Below, one piece after another: positions 28,096 through 37,394 of a stretch of 64,000 nucleotides of DNA. Made by a program: the position numbers and the translations under genes. The notes under the pieces are model-generated. The model was not told where the DNA came from. It saw nothing but the letters and a program-made list of their open reading frames with translations, and ran no database searches. The stretch spans positions 744,001 to 808,000 of the forward strand of contig NZ_RAQK01000002.1 of assembly GCF_003610455.1 (NCBI RefSeq), in the 5' to 3' direction. The stretch comes from Sulfitobacter guttiformis. Lineage in GTDB: Bacteria > Pseudomonadota > Alphaproteobacteria > Rhodobacterales > Rhodobacteraceae. Each line of letters begins with the position of its first letter. The first letter of the stretch is position 1.

Positions 28096-29079
28096 ATGAT
28101 TAAACAATTTACGGCAGTCGTATTTGGGACGCTGCTCGGCGCTCAATCAGTTGCAGCCGACCAAATCGAAATCAACATGAGCTTGATTTTTCAGGAAACC
28201 GAGCTTCTGACGCAAGAGTTGATGAAGGTCACAGACAAGATCAGAGAGCGTACAGACGGCGACGTAGACATCAGGGTGTTTCCCGGCGGGCAACTACCAA
28301 CATATAAGGATAATCTTGAGCAAGTCGTCAACGGTGCCGACTGGATTGCCGTGGAAGACCTGACGTATGTCGGCGACTATGTCCCCGATTTCGGCGCGCT
28401 GGCCGGGCCAATGCTTTATGATACCTACGACGAATATCTCGCTATGATGGACACCGACCTTGTCGCAGACCTCACAGCGCAGGCTGAAGAAAAGGGTATC
28501 AAGATACTCAATGCAGACTACATGTTCGGTTTTCGTCATATGATTACCAACAAGCCAATTGCGACCCCTGCCGACCTCGAGGGTATGAAAATCCGCGTAC
28601 CCGGCAGCCAGATTTTCATCAGCACACTCGGTGCGATGGGCGCGTCCCCGCAGTCGTTGCCGTTCACAGAGACCTACTCCGGTGTTCAGCAGGGCGTCGT
28701 TGACGGGCTCGAAGGCTCGATCCTTACGATGTACTCGACCAAGATGTACGAAGTGGCAAAAGTCATGTCGATGACAAAGCACTTCCTCGGAACGGTTGGT
28801 ATCTACATCTCCCCAAAGGTCTGGGACAAACTCACACCTGAGCAGCAAGTCATTGTTAATGAGGAATTCGCCGCGGGCGCTGTTTCCAATACAGAAAACC
28901 TTGTCAAACTTGATGAAGAATACCGCGGTAAGCTTGAGGAGCTCGGTGTGACCTTTGTCGAAGCTGACACGGCTGCGTTCAGCGAACTGACAGCGAGTGT
29001 TTATACAGAGTTCCCTGCTTGGACGAGTGACATCCGCACTGTAATCGGTGCCGAACTCGACAAGATTCGGGGCAACTAA
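28096..29079 (+). CDS. dctP: TRAP transporter substrate-binding protein, DctP type
   Basis: A 327-residue periplasmic binding protein. A signal peptide (MIKQFTAVVFGTLLGAQSVAA) precedes DQIEINMS. Family landmarks are VFPGGQLPTYKDNLEQV, the arginine-bearing LEGMKIRVPGSQIF, which clamps the ligand carboxylate, and TYSGVQQGVVDGLEGS. ATG 28096 is preferred over 28018 because AGAGGGA and the signal peptide fit it. C4-dicarboxylates or other organic acids are likely; the exact ligand is unknown. Confidence 0.9.
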   Translation: MIKQFTAVVFGTLLGAQSVAADQIEINMSLIFQETELLTQELMKVTDKIRERTDGDVDIRVFPGGQLPTYKDNLEQVVNGADWIAVEDLTYVGDYVPDFGALAGPMLYDTYDEYLAMMDTDLVADLTAQAEEKGIKILNADYMFGFRHMITNKPIATPADLEGMKIRVPGSQIFISTLGAMGASPQSLPFTETYSGVQQGVVDGLEGSILTMYSTKMYEVAKVMSMTKHFLGTVGIYISPKVWDKLTPEQQVIVNEEFAAGAVSNTENLVKLDEEYRGKLEELGVTFVEADTAAFSELTASVYTEFPAWTSDIRTVIGAELDKIRGN

Positions 29080-29089
29080 GATCAAGACT

Positions 29090-29126
29090 CACGCAGCCTG
29101 GTTGACCGTGTTAACCGGGCTGCGTG
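29090..29126 (+). promoter_or_regulatory. Intercistronic hairpin between dctP and dctQ
   Basis: CACGCAGCCTGGTT (29090-29103) pairs with AACCGGGCTGCGTG (29113-29126): 14 bp with one G-T wobble and a 9-base loop. Similar stems after binding-protein genes limit read-through or protect the 5' message, giving excess DctP over the membrane subunits. A GTG at 29124-29126 lies within the stem, arguing against its use as the dctQ start. Confidence 0.65.
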
Positions 29127-29150
29127 AAGCGAAACATAGGCAAACAATAC

Positions 29151-29615
29151 GTGATTAACGTCATCAAAAATCTGGAAGAAATTCTCGCTTCTATCGCGAT
29201 TAGCATCACCGTAATTCTGGTGATCATCAACGTTGTTTTGCGTTACGGTTTTGGTTTCATTATGCCATGGGGCCAAGAGCTTGCTGTTCTGTGCTTTATC
29301 TGGGCGGTCTATCTGGGCATCAGTTCGTGCTACAAACACAACCTGCACATGGGTGTCGATGCAATCCTGTCGATCCTGCCGACAAGGCTGCTAGCCCCTT
29401 TCAAGCTTTTGATTTTATTTTTCTTACTCGGGCTGAACGTCCTGCTCACGTATCTGAGCTACGAGTATACAATGCTGTCCAACAAGACGACCCCGGTTAT
29501 GGGAATCTCCTATTTTTGGGTGAACATCGTTTTGATTTTCTGCTTCGGTCTTATGGCACTTCACACAGTGCGCATGATCGTGAATGACATAAAAACACTC
29601 AAAGCCGAAGCATAG
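29151..29615 (+). CDS. dctQ: TRAP transporter small membrane subunit, DctQ type
   Basis: A 154-residue protein of four membrane helices beginning MINVIKNLEEILASIAISIT, with the typical NVVLRYGFGFIMPWGQELA segment. The GTG at 29151 is preferred; the longer GTG at 29124 is buried in the upstream hairpin. AGG lies 11 bases before 29151, a weak site consistent with low translation. It joins with DctM to form the transport membrane complex. Confidence 0.88.
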   Translation: MINVIKNLEEILASIAISITVILVIINVVLRYGFGFIMPWGQELAVLCFIWAVYLGISSCYKHNLHMGVDAILSILPTRLLAPFKLLILFFLLGLNVLLTYLSYEYTMLSNKTTPVMGISYFWVNIVLIFCFGLMALHTVRMIVNDIKTLKAEA

Positions 29616-29630
29616 AAGGGCTCCAAAGGT

Positions 29631-30914
29631 ATGGAAAACTACATTCCGATGATGCTGTTGTTTGTGATGTTTTTGCTAAACATTCCTGTAGCATTCTCGC
29701 TGATCGCATCGGCGCTGGTATATTTTCTTTTCATCAACAACTCGCTCCCAATTGCTCTTGTTATGCAGCGATTTATTACCTCCGCCGAATCCTTTCCCCT
29801 TCTTGCCATTCCGTTTTTTATTATGGTCGGTTCGGTCATGAATTACTCTGGGATCAGCCGAAGCTTGCTTGGATTTGCAGATTCCCTAATCGGACATAAG
29901 ACCGGCGGTCTGGCGCACGTGAATGTACTGCTCAGCATGTTGATGGGCGGCATTTCCGGCTCTGCCAATGCCGATGCCGCAATGCAATCCAAGATACTTG
30001 CGCCCGAGATGATAAAACGTGGCTATGATCTGCCATTTACTGCCGCTGTCACGGCTGCGTCCTCGTGCATAAGCCCAGTGATCCCGCCAGGCATTAACCT
30101 TATTATCTTTGCACTGCTGGCAAATGTGTCGGTGCACAGCATGTTCATCGCGGGCTACGTTCCGGCGTTTTTGATGGCTCTGGCATTGATGGTTACCATT
30201 GCCGTCATTGCAAAGAAGCGCGACTACAAGCCGTCGCGCTCTGAACCCGCGTCGGCCAATGAGCGATTAAAATATTTTGCTAAGGCCATACCTGCTCTTT
30301 TTATCCCCTTCGGTGTTATTCTGGGGATGCGCTTTGGCCTGTTCACACCAACAGAGGCCGGAGCCGTTGCAGTCTCTCTTTGTGCGCTAATCGGCTTTTT
30401 CGTCTACAAGGAGCTAAAGGTTTCAGACTTTTCTTTGATCCTGAAAGAGACCGTGCAAGGGACAAGCACCGTAATGTTCATCATCATCGGGGCGTTACTG
30501 TTCGGATACTACATGACCCTCGAGCGGATTCCACACAGCATTGCATCCGCACTAATCGATTTGACGGATAGCAAGTTTGTCCTCTTGCTCCTCATCAATA
30601 TGCTCCTGCTGTTTGTCGGCATGTTTATTGAGGGTGGCGCGGCAATGATCATCCTTACACCTTTATTGCTGCCAGCAGTGCTGAACCTTGGCATCAATCC
30701 GGTCCATTTTGGCGTAATCGTTATCGTAAATATCATGATAGGCGGCGTGACCCCGCCTTTTGGCTCGATGATGTTTACAGTGTGTTCGATCCTGAAAGTC
30801 AGAATTCTGGATTTCGTGCGCGAGGTTATTCCGCTTGTCCTTGCTCTCTTGGCCGTGCTTTTGTTGCTGACGTATTCCGAGGGGCTAGTGATGTTCTTAC
30901 CGGGGCTTTTGTAA
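29631..30914 (+). CDS. dctM: TRAP transporter large permease subunit, DctM type
   Basis: A 427-residue protein of about 12 helices. Landmarks are AIPFFIMVGSVMNYSGISR, GGISGSANADAAMQSKILAP and the late GMFIEGGAAMIILTPLLLP and NIMIGGVTPPFGSMMF. It is the ion-coupled transport subunit of the tripartite system. The gap to dctQ is 15 bases. No regulator is adjacent. Confidence 0.92.
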   Translation: MENYIPMMLLFVMFLLNIPVAFSLIASALVYFLFINNSLPIALVMQRFITSAESFPLLAIPFFIMVGSVMNYSGISRSLLGFADSLIGHKTGGLAHVNVLLSMLMGGISGSANADAAMQSKILAPEMIKRGYDLPFTAAVTAASSCISPVIPPGINLIIFALLANVSVHSMFIAGYVPAFLMALALMVTIAVIAKKRDYKPSRSEPASANERLKYFAKAIPALFIPFGVILGMRFGLFTPTEAGAVAVSLCALIGFFVYKELKVSDFSLILKETVQGTSTVMFIIIGALLFGYYMTLERIPHSIASALIDLTDSKFVLLLLINMLLLFVGMFIEGGAAMIILTPLLLPAVLNLGINPVHFGVIVIVNIMIGGVTPPFGSMMFTVCSILKVRILDFVREVIPLVLALLAVLLLLTYSEGLVMFLPGLL

Positions 30915-31425
30915 GTCTGCGAAAGAATACAAATTTCATTATTTGGGCTTGGTGCCCCCGAAGTTGCACACCAGGGGACACAAACCGCCACGTCATCACT
31001 AAGATGAAACTGATATATCGTGGCGAACTTAACCGGCGTACTGAGGACTAGCCCTAAATGACGAGACGAGATCCGTCATCCAGTCGATCTCGAGATAAGG
31101 GCGTTTCCGGTTGGGAAATGTGAAATCGATGAATTTTAATTCAATGGTCCCCATCGGTGTCGGGTCTGTGAGGAAAAATTTGATACTGCTGGGATTGCTG
31201 AATGCAAAAATCACTGTTTTGAAAGATGAGTAAAACACCTGACCCAGTGCATAAAGAATCGTATTAATAGCCTGCAAAAACGCGGGGCAGATCGTCGACA
31301 AAAAGTGCGCGCACAGTCTTACTGTGACCGCGCATATCCGGCGCAATCAGCCGTGCACTTGATAACAGCCCTGCGATCAGCAGCAGCACCGACCTTCCTA
31401 TTTCTCCCAACCCCGCCGAGCCGCG
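30915..31425. other. Spacer between the TRAP operon and the formate dehydrogenase operon end
   Basis: Convergent region of about 510 bases. A minus-strand frame at 31029-31346 has no ribosome site or recognised family. A short stretch on the minus strand near 31330-31420 reads ARLIAPDMRGH, reminiscent of an alpha/beta-hydrolase, but it soon ends; it may be decayed coding DNA. Confidence 0.35.
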
Positions 31426-31581
31426 TTAGTCACTGATAAGGTTTTGCTCACCGATTGTGGGCCGCGCACCTTCGGTTGCGAATGCGTTGATGCTGTTGGT
31501 TTGGAACGTCGCGTTCAGGATAGCGCCGGCCCCTACTGCGATCACAATGATGGCGATGCATGCGAGAAGAAATGATTTCAT
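31426..31581 (-). CDS. Small single-span membrane protein, 51 residues, downstream of mrp
   Basis: ATG 31581 to TAA 31426 encodes MKSFLLACIAIIVIAVGAGA then a polar tail ending GEQNLISD. One helix or uncleaved signal is followed by about 30 periplasmic residues. GGAG lies 8 bases before the ATG, and the start is only 3 bases after the mrp stop, so it is very likely translated as the last gene of the formate dehydrogenase unit. I do not recognise a domain. Such tiny proteins are often missed. Confidence 0.72.
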   Translation of the reverse strand: MKSFLLACIAIIVIAVGAGAILNATFQTNSINAFATEGARPTIGEQNLISD

Positions 31582-31584
31582 TAT

Positions 31585-32688
31585 TCAGGCTCCTTGGAGT
31601 GTTTGAGTTGGTTTGATGTCTGGCTGCGGTTTTGTCAGTTGTGACCAGATACGGGTCGCCATATCGATGTAGAGACGCCCAAGCGGACCATCAGGATCGC
31701 GTGCAACAATCGGTTGCCCGCTGTCAGAGGCCACGCGTAGGTCCATTGTAAGCGGTATCGCACCCAGAAACGGCACGTTCAGGCGCTGTGCCTCTGCTTG
31801 GGCGCCGCCCGTTCCGAACAACGCGTGCTGGGTGCCGCATTGGGTGCAGGTGAAATGGGCCATATTCTCGATCACACCGAGGATGGGCACATCAACTTTG
31901 CGGAACATCGCAATACCGCGACGCGCGTCAATCAACGCCAGGTCCTGCGGCGTCGAGACGATAACAGCACCGGACAAGGTTGTGCCTTGGGCAATCGCCA
32001 ACTGTGCGTCGCCCGTTCCAGGTGGCATATCCACAATCAGGACATCAAGAACGCCCCAGTCAACTTCGGCCAGCATCTGGGTAATCGCCGACATTACCAT
32101 AGGACCGCGCCATACCATGGCTGTTTCTGCATCCACCATCATGCCCATGGACATGGCCGATAGTCCGTTGGATTGCATAGGCAACAAACGGCGATCTTTG
32201 CCCATACGTGGCTGGCCATGCAGCGCCAAAAGCGTTGGGATTGACGGTCCATGAATATCGGCGTCCAAGATACCAACCTTCAGCCCGTTGGCCCGCAACC
32301 CCAATGCAAGATTGACAGCGGTGGTTGATTTCCCCACGCCGCCTTTACCAGAGGCCACAGCGATCACATGTCGGACGTCGGGTAGCACTTTGGCAGCTGC
32401 GGGCTTTGGCGGGCTGACTAAACGCGGCGGGGGGGTGGCTTGGTCATTGGTCAGGACAACAAAAGCCGACTGAACCAGTGGAATGGCGCGCAATGCGACT
32501 TCCGCCTGCGTTCTGACATCTGTCAGCGCAATCGCGGCCTGAGATGTCGTCGTAATCGAAACTGTAACGCGGCCCTCTAAAACCACAGGACCTGAGACCG
32601 CTGACGCATCCAGAAACGGCGAACCATCGGGCATTTTCAGCCCTGACAACACCTGCCGTGCCGCCTGCAGGATCTGATCATCGGACAT
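31585..32688 (-). CDS. apbC: Mrp/ApbC-family P-loop ATPase, iron-sulfur carrier
   Basis: A 367-residue protein. An N-terminal DUF59/MIP18 domain (about residues 1-85) is joined by a linker to a ParA-like ATPase with the deviant Walker A GKGGVGKSTTAVNLAL (about residue 115) and VDMPPGTGDAQL. The C-x2-C pair CTQC near residue 275 binds the Fe-S cluster in this family. It loads Fe4S4 clusters into target proteins; its position after the formate dehydrogenase genes suggests it serves that enzyme's many clusters. Confidence 0.9.
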   Translation of the reverse strand: MSDDQILQAARQVLSGLKMPDGSPFLDASAVSGPVVLEGRVTVSITTTSQAAIALTDVRTQAEVALRAIPLVQSAFVVLTNDQATPPPRLVSPPKPAAAKVLPDVRHVIAVASGKGGVGKSTTAVNLALGLRANGLKVGILDADIHGPSIPTLLALHGQPRMGKDRRLLPMQSNGLSAMSMGMMVDAETAMVWRGPMVMSAITQMLAEVDWGVLDVLIVDMPPGTGDAQLAIAQGTTLSGAVIVSTPQDLALIDARRGIAMFRKVDVPILGVIENMAHFTCTQCGTQHALFGTGGAQAEAQRLNVPFLGAIPLTMDLRVASDSGQPIVARDPDGPLGRLYIDMATRIWSQLTKPQPDIKPTQTLQGA

Positions 32689-32721
32689 GTAGTACAGGAC
32701 TTTCTTTGGGAAGCAGTAGAT

Positions 32722-32758
32722 TGGCGCATCCGGTAATTCGTTATATCCGGATGCGCCA
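32722..32758 (-). terminator. Hairpin between the gamma subunit gene and mrp
   Basis: TGGCGCATCCGG and CCGGATGCGCCA form a perfect 12-bp stem with a 13-base loop, 5 bases after the gamma subunit stop. No T-run follows, so it may lower rather than stop transcription into mrp. Confidence 0.65.
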
Positions 32759-32763
32759 TTACT

Positions 32764-33798
32764 TTATTCAGCGGGCTGTGTGCCTTTGGCAGGAGTGATC
32801 TTTTCAATCTGGTTGGCCTGCACTTCGTCTACCCAGAGCGAGTGGTGCTCTTTCGCCCAGTTCAGATCGACGTCGCCTTTGCCCATGGCATCAAACGCAC
32901 CTTCCATCCCGATCGAGCCGATATAGATGTGGGCGATGATGATGAAAGTAAGGCCCGCAGCGACGAGCCCGTGCACGAGCTGATAGAAATGCCAATCCGC
33001 CTGTTCCGCACCCAGACCGAGGATTTGAACACCGGGAAACAACAACAGCAAACCTGTGAGAGACAGGATCGCCCCACCCGCCATTGTCGACCAAAAGATA
33101 ATCTTTTGGCCCGCATTGAATTTTTTCGCAGGCGGGTGAACACCTTTTTTGAACAACCCACCGCCTTGCTTGAGCCATTCCACATCAAGCTTTTCCGGAA
33201 TATTATGCGCCACCCAGAACACGAACGCCAGCGCCAGACCCAGCATGAAGGCCCAGCCCACATAGTTGTGCGAAACCTTGCCCCAATGCGTCAGCGTAGA
33301 AAACGCCCCTTCGCCAAGCCACGGCAGGATAATAATCCGGCCGAACACGAGATTGAGACCTGTCAGCGCCAGAACGACGAATGACCCCGACATAAGCCAG
33401 TGCGCAAAGCGTTCAATCGCGCTAAAGCGCAGGATGCGCATGCCGGAAAACTTTCCGTCAATCCGGATTCTGCCGCGGATCATATAGAACAGCGCGAGCC
33501 CTATAACGGCGCCGAGGATCGCAACAATCGTCAACGTGCGGACAAGGCCGTTATGGGTTCCAGCCCACGACTTGTTGCCCGGTTTGATCAAACCAGCGGC
33601 CTGTTTGTCGGGGATAGACACGCGACCGGAAACTGCCTCTTCGTCCTTTAATGTATTGAACAATTGCTCTTCGGTGACAGATTGTTCCGTCGGGTTAACT
33701 TGCTGCGCTTGGGCCGTTGTGGGCGCGGCGATGCCGCTAAAAGCGAGAAGTGTGAGGACCGCGATAAAAGCGGAAAGGCGTTGTGAAAGGTTTTTCAT
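32764..33798 (-). CDS. Formate dehydrogenase subunit gamma (cytochrome b)
   Basis: A 344-residue membrane subunit with an N-terminal signal (about residues 1-31, ending TAQA), a periplasmic segment and four to five helices. IERFAHWLMSGSF carries a likely heme-ligating His, and LVHGLVAAGLTFIIIAHIYIG supplies further His residues. It anchors the enzyme and passes electrons from the beta subunit to quinone. In roseobacters this longer gamma subunit, with its own signal sequence, is usual for the FDH3-like enzyme. Confidence 0.9.
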   Translation of the reverse strand: MKNLSQRLSAFIAVLTLLAFSGIAAPTTAQAQQVNPTEQSVTEEQLFNTLKDEEAVSGRVSIPDKQAAGLIKPGNKSWAGTHNGLVRTLTIVAILGAVIGLALFYMIRGRIRIDGKFSGMRILRFSAIERFAHWLMSGSFVVLALTGLNLVFGRIIILPWLGEGAFSTLTHWGKVSHNYVGWAFMLGLALAFVFWVAHNIPEKLDVEWLKQGGGLFKKGVHPPAKKFNAGQKIIFWSTMAGGAILSLTGLLLLFPGVQILGLGAEQADWHFYQLVHGLVAAGLTFIIIAHIYIGSIGMEGAFDAMGKGDVDLNWAKEHHSLWVDEVQANQIEKITPAKGTQPAE

Positions 33799-33819
33799 TT
33801 TTCTGTTCCTATTTCCCGC

Positions 33820-34416
33820 TTACACCGAGACCGTATCGCTATAGGCTGTACGCCAGCCCCATGCGCCAGAGCCGTAGCCCCGCGTCACAACGCGCTCTTT
33901 GTAGATTTCAGCAATGATATCACCGTCGCCCGCCAACAAAGCCTTGGTTGAACACATCTCGGCGCAGAGCGGCAATTTGCCCTCAGCCAAACGGTTCGCA
34001 CCGTATTTGACGTATTCGGCCTCGCTCAAGTCCTCCTCTGGACCGCCAGAGCAATAGGTGCATTTATCCATTTTACCGCGGGAGCCAAAGTTGCCCACTT
34101 TAGGATATTGTGGTGCGCCGAACGGACATGCGTAAAAGCAATAGCCGCAACCGATGCATGTATCCTTGGAGTGCAGAACCACGCCATCGTCGGTGGTATA
34201 GAAGCAATCCACCGGGCAGACCGAAGCACAAGGCGCGTCGGTGCAATGCATACAAGCCATAGAAACCGAACGCTCGCCTGGCAGACCATCGTTGATTGTC
34301 ACAACACGGCGGCGGTTGATGCCCCAAGGCACCTCATGCTCGTTCTTACAAGCAGTCACGCAAGCGTTACACTCGATACAACGATCCGCATCACACAGGA
34401 ATTTCATTCGTGCCAT
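33820..34416 (-). CDS. fdh3B: Formate dehydrogenase FDH3 subunit beta (4 x Fe4S4 ferredoxin-like)
   Basis: A 198-residue iron-sulfur subunit with four cysteine groups: CDADRCIECNACVTACKNEH, CMHCTDAPCASVCPVDC, CIGCGYCFYACPFG and a final set with CTYC and CAEMC. It wires electrons from the alpha subunit to cytochrome b. ATG 34416 is chosen because AGGGAGG lies 8 bases upstream; the longer 34452 start has no such site and would overlap the alpha subunit gene. Confidence 0.92.
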   Translation of the reverse strand: MARMKFLCDADRCIECNACVTACKNEHEVPWGINRRRVVTINDGLPGERSVSMACMHCTDAPCASVCPVDCFYTTDDGVVLHSKDTCIGCGYCFYACPFGAPQYPKVGNFGSRGKMDKCTYCSGGPEEDLSEAEYVKYGANRLAEGKLPLCAEMCSTKALLAGDGDIIAEIYKERVVTRGYGSGAWGWRTAYSDTVSV

Positions 34417-34430
34417 TTGTCTGTCCTCCC

Positions 34431-37391
34431 TTACGCTGCTGAGATCTGGCAAAGTGTCACTTTGCCTTCATGCATGCCTGTTACCGGATCGTATCCGTAT
34501 GATGTGACTGTGTTTACGCTTTCGCCCAGCACAATCGGGTCAGTTCCTTCGGGATAATTGCCCCGCTGGTCTACCCCCTCGAACCAGCCCGCAAAGTGGA
34601 ATGGCATAAACGCAACCCCCGCCGCCACGCGCTCGGTCACCAGTGCTTTTACTTTTGCCTTGCTGTCATTTTCGGGGCCGTTAACCCAGACCCACCCACC
34701 ATCACTGATGCCACGCGCCGTTGCATCCGCGGGATTGATCTCGACGAACATATCCTGCTGAAGCTCGGCCAGCCACGGGTTGGAACGGGTCTCTTCGCCG
34801 CCGCCTTCGTATTCCACCAGACGTCCCGATGTCAGGACGATCGGGAAGCTCTCTGAAAGTTTCCGCTCAACCGCAGAGGACTGCATAGAGAAACCCACGT
34901 TTGGCATACGGAACTGGCGACCGTTTTCTGCAGTCGGGTAGTCCGCGACCAGATCGGGACGCGGCGAATAGATCGGCTCGCGGTGCACCGGAATCGGATC
35001 GGGCAGGTTCCACGCGACTGCGCGGGCCTTTCCGTTGCCGAAGGGCACACACCCATGCTCGATCGCGACGCGTTGGATACCGCCAGAAAGGTCCAGCGAC
35101 CAGCTAACCTCCGCCATTGTCTCGGGGTCATTGCCGCCGATACGCTGGATCACCGCGAGTTCGTCCGCCGTCAAATCTACGTCCCACCCAAGCGACTGGA
35201 GGATACCGTAGGTGAACTGCGGATAACCATCCGTGATCTCGGACCCGACGGGATAGCTGCCTTCGGCCAACAGTGTCTCGCCTTCGCGGTCCACGCCAAA
35301 ACGTGGACGGAACGCGCCGCCGCCGTCTTTGACAGCGATGTTCGGGTTGTAAAGGATGTGGGTTCCGGGGTGATTGAACTCCGGCGTGCCCCAGCACGGC
35401 CATGGCAGACCGTAGTAGTCCCCGCCCACATCCGCTGCATCCGCAGGCGCACGCAGGGTGACCAGGTCAAACTTGTCCTGATTGGCCATATGCGCCTTGA
35501 GGCGTTCAGGGCTCTGACCGGTATAGCCTGTCGACCAACCTCCACGGTTGATTTCGCGCAGGATGGATTCTGCGGTAGGCTCCATCGAGAATTTGCCCTG
35601 CACCATCTCGTAAGGTTTGAACATATCGTCAGCAAAGCCGAGCTTTTGTGACAGGCGGAAAATCACCGCATAATCGTTATCGCTCTCAAAGATTGGCTCG
35701 ACGACTTTCTCACCCCACTGGACGGATCGGTTAGAGGCGGTACGGCTGCCGTTGCATTCGAACTGCGTCGAAATTGGCAGAAGATAGGTGTTGTCGGGAC
35801 GGTCGTGCAGCGCTGCGAATGTGGTGGGGTGCGGGTCTGCGACCACGAGGAGGTCCAGTGCGTTCATGCCCTTAAGACTATCACCCAAACGCGGCACAGT
35901 GTTACCACCATGACCGAACACAATCATCGCCTTGATGTTGTCGCGCTGGTCAACCTCTTCCACATCCAGCGTTGTCGCATCGAACCAACGGGTTGACGGG
36001 ATACCCGCCATTTCCATGTTCGCCTTGCGGTCTCGAGGGTCGCGGCCCCCTTTTGCTGGTACTTCGTCGAAACGCGACTGGAGATAGTCGTATGGTACGT
36101 CCCAGACACGAGCCCAATGCTTCCATCCACCTTCCGCCAAACCATAGTAACAAGGCAACGAACCGATATCGAGGCCGAAGTCAGTGGCCCCCTGTACGTT
36201 ACAATGGCCGCGGAAAATGTTGGCACCAGTTCCTACCGAGCCTACGTTTCCTGTTGCGAGCAAGAGGTTGCAATAAGTCCGCACGTTTGCAGTGCCGACA
36301 GTGTGCTGCGTACCGCCCATGCACCAGATGAAAGTCGCAGGTCCTTTGGTGGCAAAGGTTTGCGCGACGCGGCGCAGTTCCGCGCCCGCAATACCGGTAA
36401 TACGCTCGACTTCTTCGGGGTCGTACTTTTTAACTTCTTCGCGAACCTGATCCATCCCCCAGACGCGCTGGTCAATGTACTCCTGGTTCTGCCAGTTGTT
36501 CTCGAAGATGTGCCACATGATACCCCAAATAATTGCGATATCGGTACCGGGACGCATGCGAATATAATCGGTTGCGTGCGCTGCTGTACGGGTGAAACGC
36601 GGGTCAATCACGATGACATTGGCGCGGTTCGTCTCTTTACCAGTCAGGATATGCTGAAGGGATACAGGATGTGCTTCGGCCGCGTTTGATCCCATAAAGA
36701 TGATGGTTTTCGAGTTGCGGATGTCATTGTAGCTGTTGGTCATGGCGCCATAGCCCCACGTGTTCGCAACGCCTGCAACAGTGGTGGAATGGCAGATGCG
36801 CGCCTGATGGTCGACGTTGTTTGTCCCCCAGAAAGCTGCGAATTTGCGGAACAGATACGCCCCTTCGTTCGACATCTTCGCCGACCCAAGCAGATACGCG
36901 CTGTCGGCGCCGCTCTTCTCGCGGATCGCGAGCATTTTGTCGCCAATTTCGTCGATGGCCTGATCCCAAGAGAGGCGGACCCATTTGCCGCCTTCTTTTT
37001 TCATCGGGTATTTCAGGCGGCGGTCACCGTGAACAATTTCGCGGACCGATGCGCCTTTGGCGCAGTGGGTGCCACGGTTGATCGGGCTTTTCCACGCCGG
37101 TTCCTGTCCGACCCAAACACCATTCTGAACTTCGGCTTTGACCGTGCAACCGACCGAACAGTGGGTACAGATGTTGGTTTTGACCTCAATTGGCTGGCTG
37201 AAATTGGTTGGACCAGCTTCAGCGCGGCGTACTGTTGTGGCACCCAGCGTACCGATGGCGGCTAACCCGCCCACAGCGAGGCCGGAGGCGCGCAAAAAGC
37301 TGCGGCGATCAACGGGCTTGGCTGCAACATTCTGAGCCAATGCGGCAAGACCGCTGCGTGTGGCGTCTTTTGATCTGCGTTTGACCAGCAT
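34431..37391 (-). CDS. fdhA: Formate dehydrogenase subunit alpha (molybdopterin, Cys form)
   Basis: A 986-residue catalytic subunit oxidising formate to CO2 in the periplasm. A twin-arginine signal (DRRSFLRASGLAVGG, residues about 28-42) leads to the Fe4S4 motif CTHCSVGC ... GTHCAKG. The metal ligand lies in VDHQARICHSTTVAG: Cys replaces the selenocysteine of E. coli FdnG, and the neighbouring His is kept. A C-terminal molybdopterin-dinucleotide domain includes LTSGRLVEYEGGGEETRSNP. The enzyme is exported folded through Tat and bound to the beta and gamma subunits. Confidence 0.95.
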   Translation of the reverse strand: MLVKRRSKDATRSGLAALAQNVAAKPVDRRSFLRASGLAVGGLAAIGTLGATTVRRAEAGPTNFSQPIEVKTNICTHCSVGCTVKAEVQNGVWVGQEPAWKSPINRGTHCAKGASVREIVHGDRRLKYPMKKEGGKWVRLSWDQAIDEIGDKMLAIREKSGADSAYLLGSAKMSNEGAYLFRKFAAFWGTNNVDHQARICHSTTVAGVANTWGYGAMTNSYNDIRNSKTIIFMGSNAAEAHPVSLQHILTGKETNRANVIVIDPRFTRTAAHATDYIRMRPGTDIAIIWGIMWHIFENNWQNQEYIDQRVWGMDQVREEVKKYDPEEVERITGIAGAELRRVAQTFATKGPATFIWCMGGTQHTVGTANVRTYCNLLLATGNVGSVGTGANIFRGHCNVQGATDFGLDIGSLPCYYGLAEGGWKHWARVWDVPYDYLQSRFDEVPAKGGRDPRDRKANMEMAGIPSTRWFDATTLDVEEVDQRDNIKAMIVFGHGGNTVPRLGDSLKGMNALDLLVVADPHPTTFAALHDRPDNTYLLPISTQFECNGSRTASNRSVQWGEKVVEPIFESDNDYAVIFRLSQKLGFADDMFKPYEMVQGKFSMEPTAESILREINRGGWSTGYTGQSPERLKAHMANQDKFDLVTLRAPADAADVGGDYYGLPWPCWGTPEFNHPGTHILYNPNIAVKDGGGAFRPRFGVDREGETLLAEGSYPVGSEITDGYPQFTYGILQSLGWDVDLTADELAVIQRIGGNDPETMAEVSWSLDLSGGIQRVAIEHGCVPFGNGKARAVAWNLPDPIPVHREPIYSPRPDLVADYPTAENGRQFRMPNVGFSMQSSAVERKLSESFPIVLTSGRLVEYEGGGEETRSNPWLAELQQDMFVEINPADATARGISDGGWVWVNGPENDSKAKVKALVTERVAAGVAFMPFHFAGWFEGVDQRGNYPEGTDPIVLGESVNTVTSYGYDPVTGMHEGKVTLCQISAA

Positions 37392-37394
37392 GGA

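Noticed and set aside
31029..31346. Minus-strand frame of 105 codons after the TRAP operon
   Set aside because: No ribosome site, no recognisable domain, atypical composition.
31330..31420. Alpha/beta-hydrolase-like ARLIAPDMRGH stretch
   Set aside because: Too short to assign; no catalytic motif or continuing frame.
36750..36850. Selenocysteine in the formate dehydrogenase alpha subunit
   Set aside because: The codon at the ligand position encodes Cys and there is no TGA in the frame.
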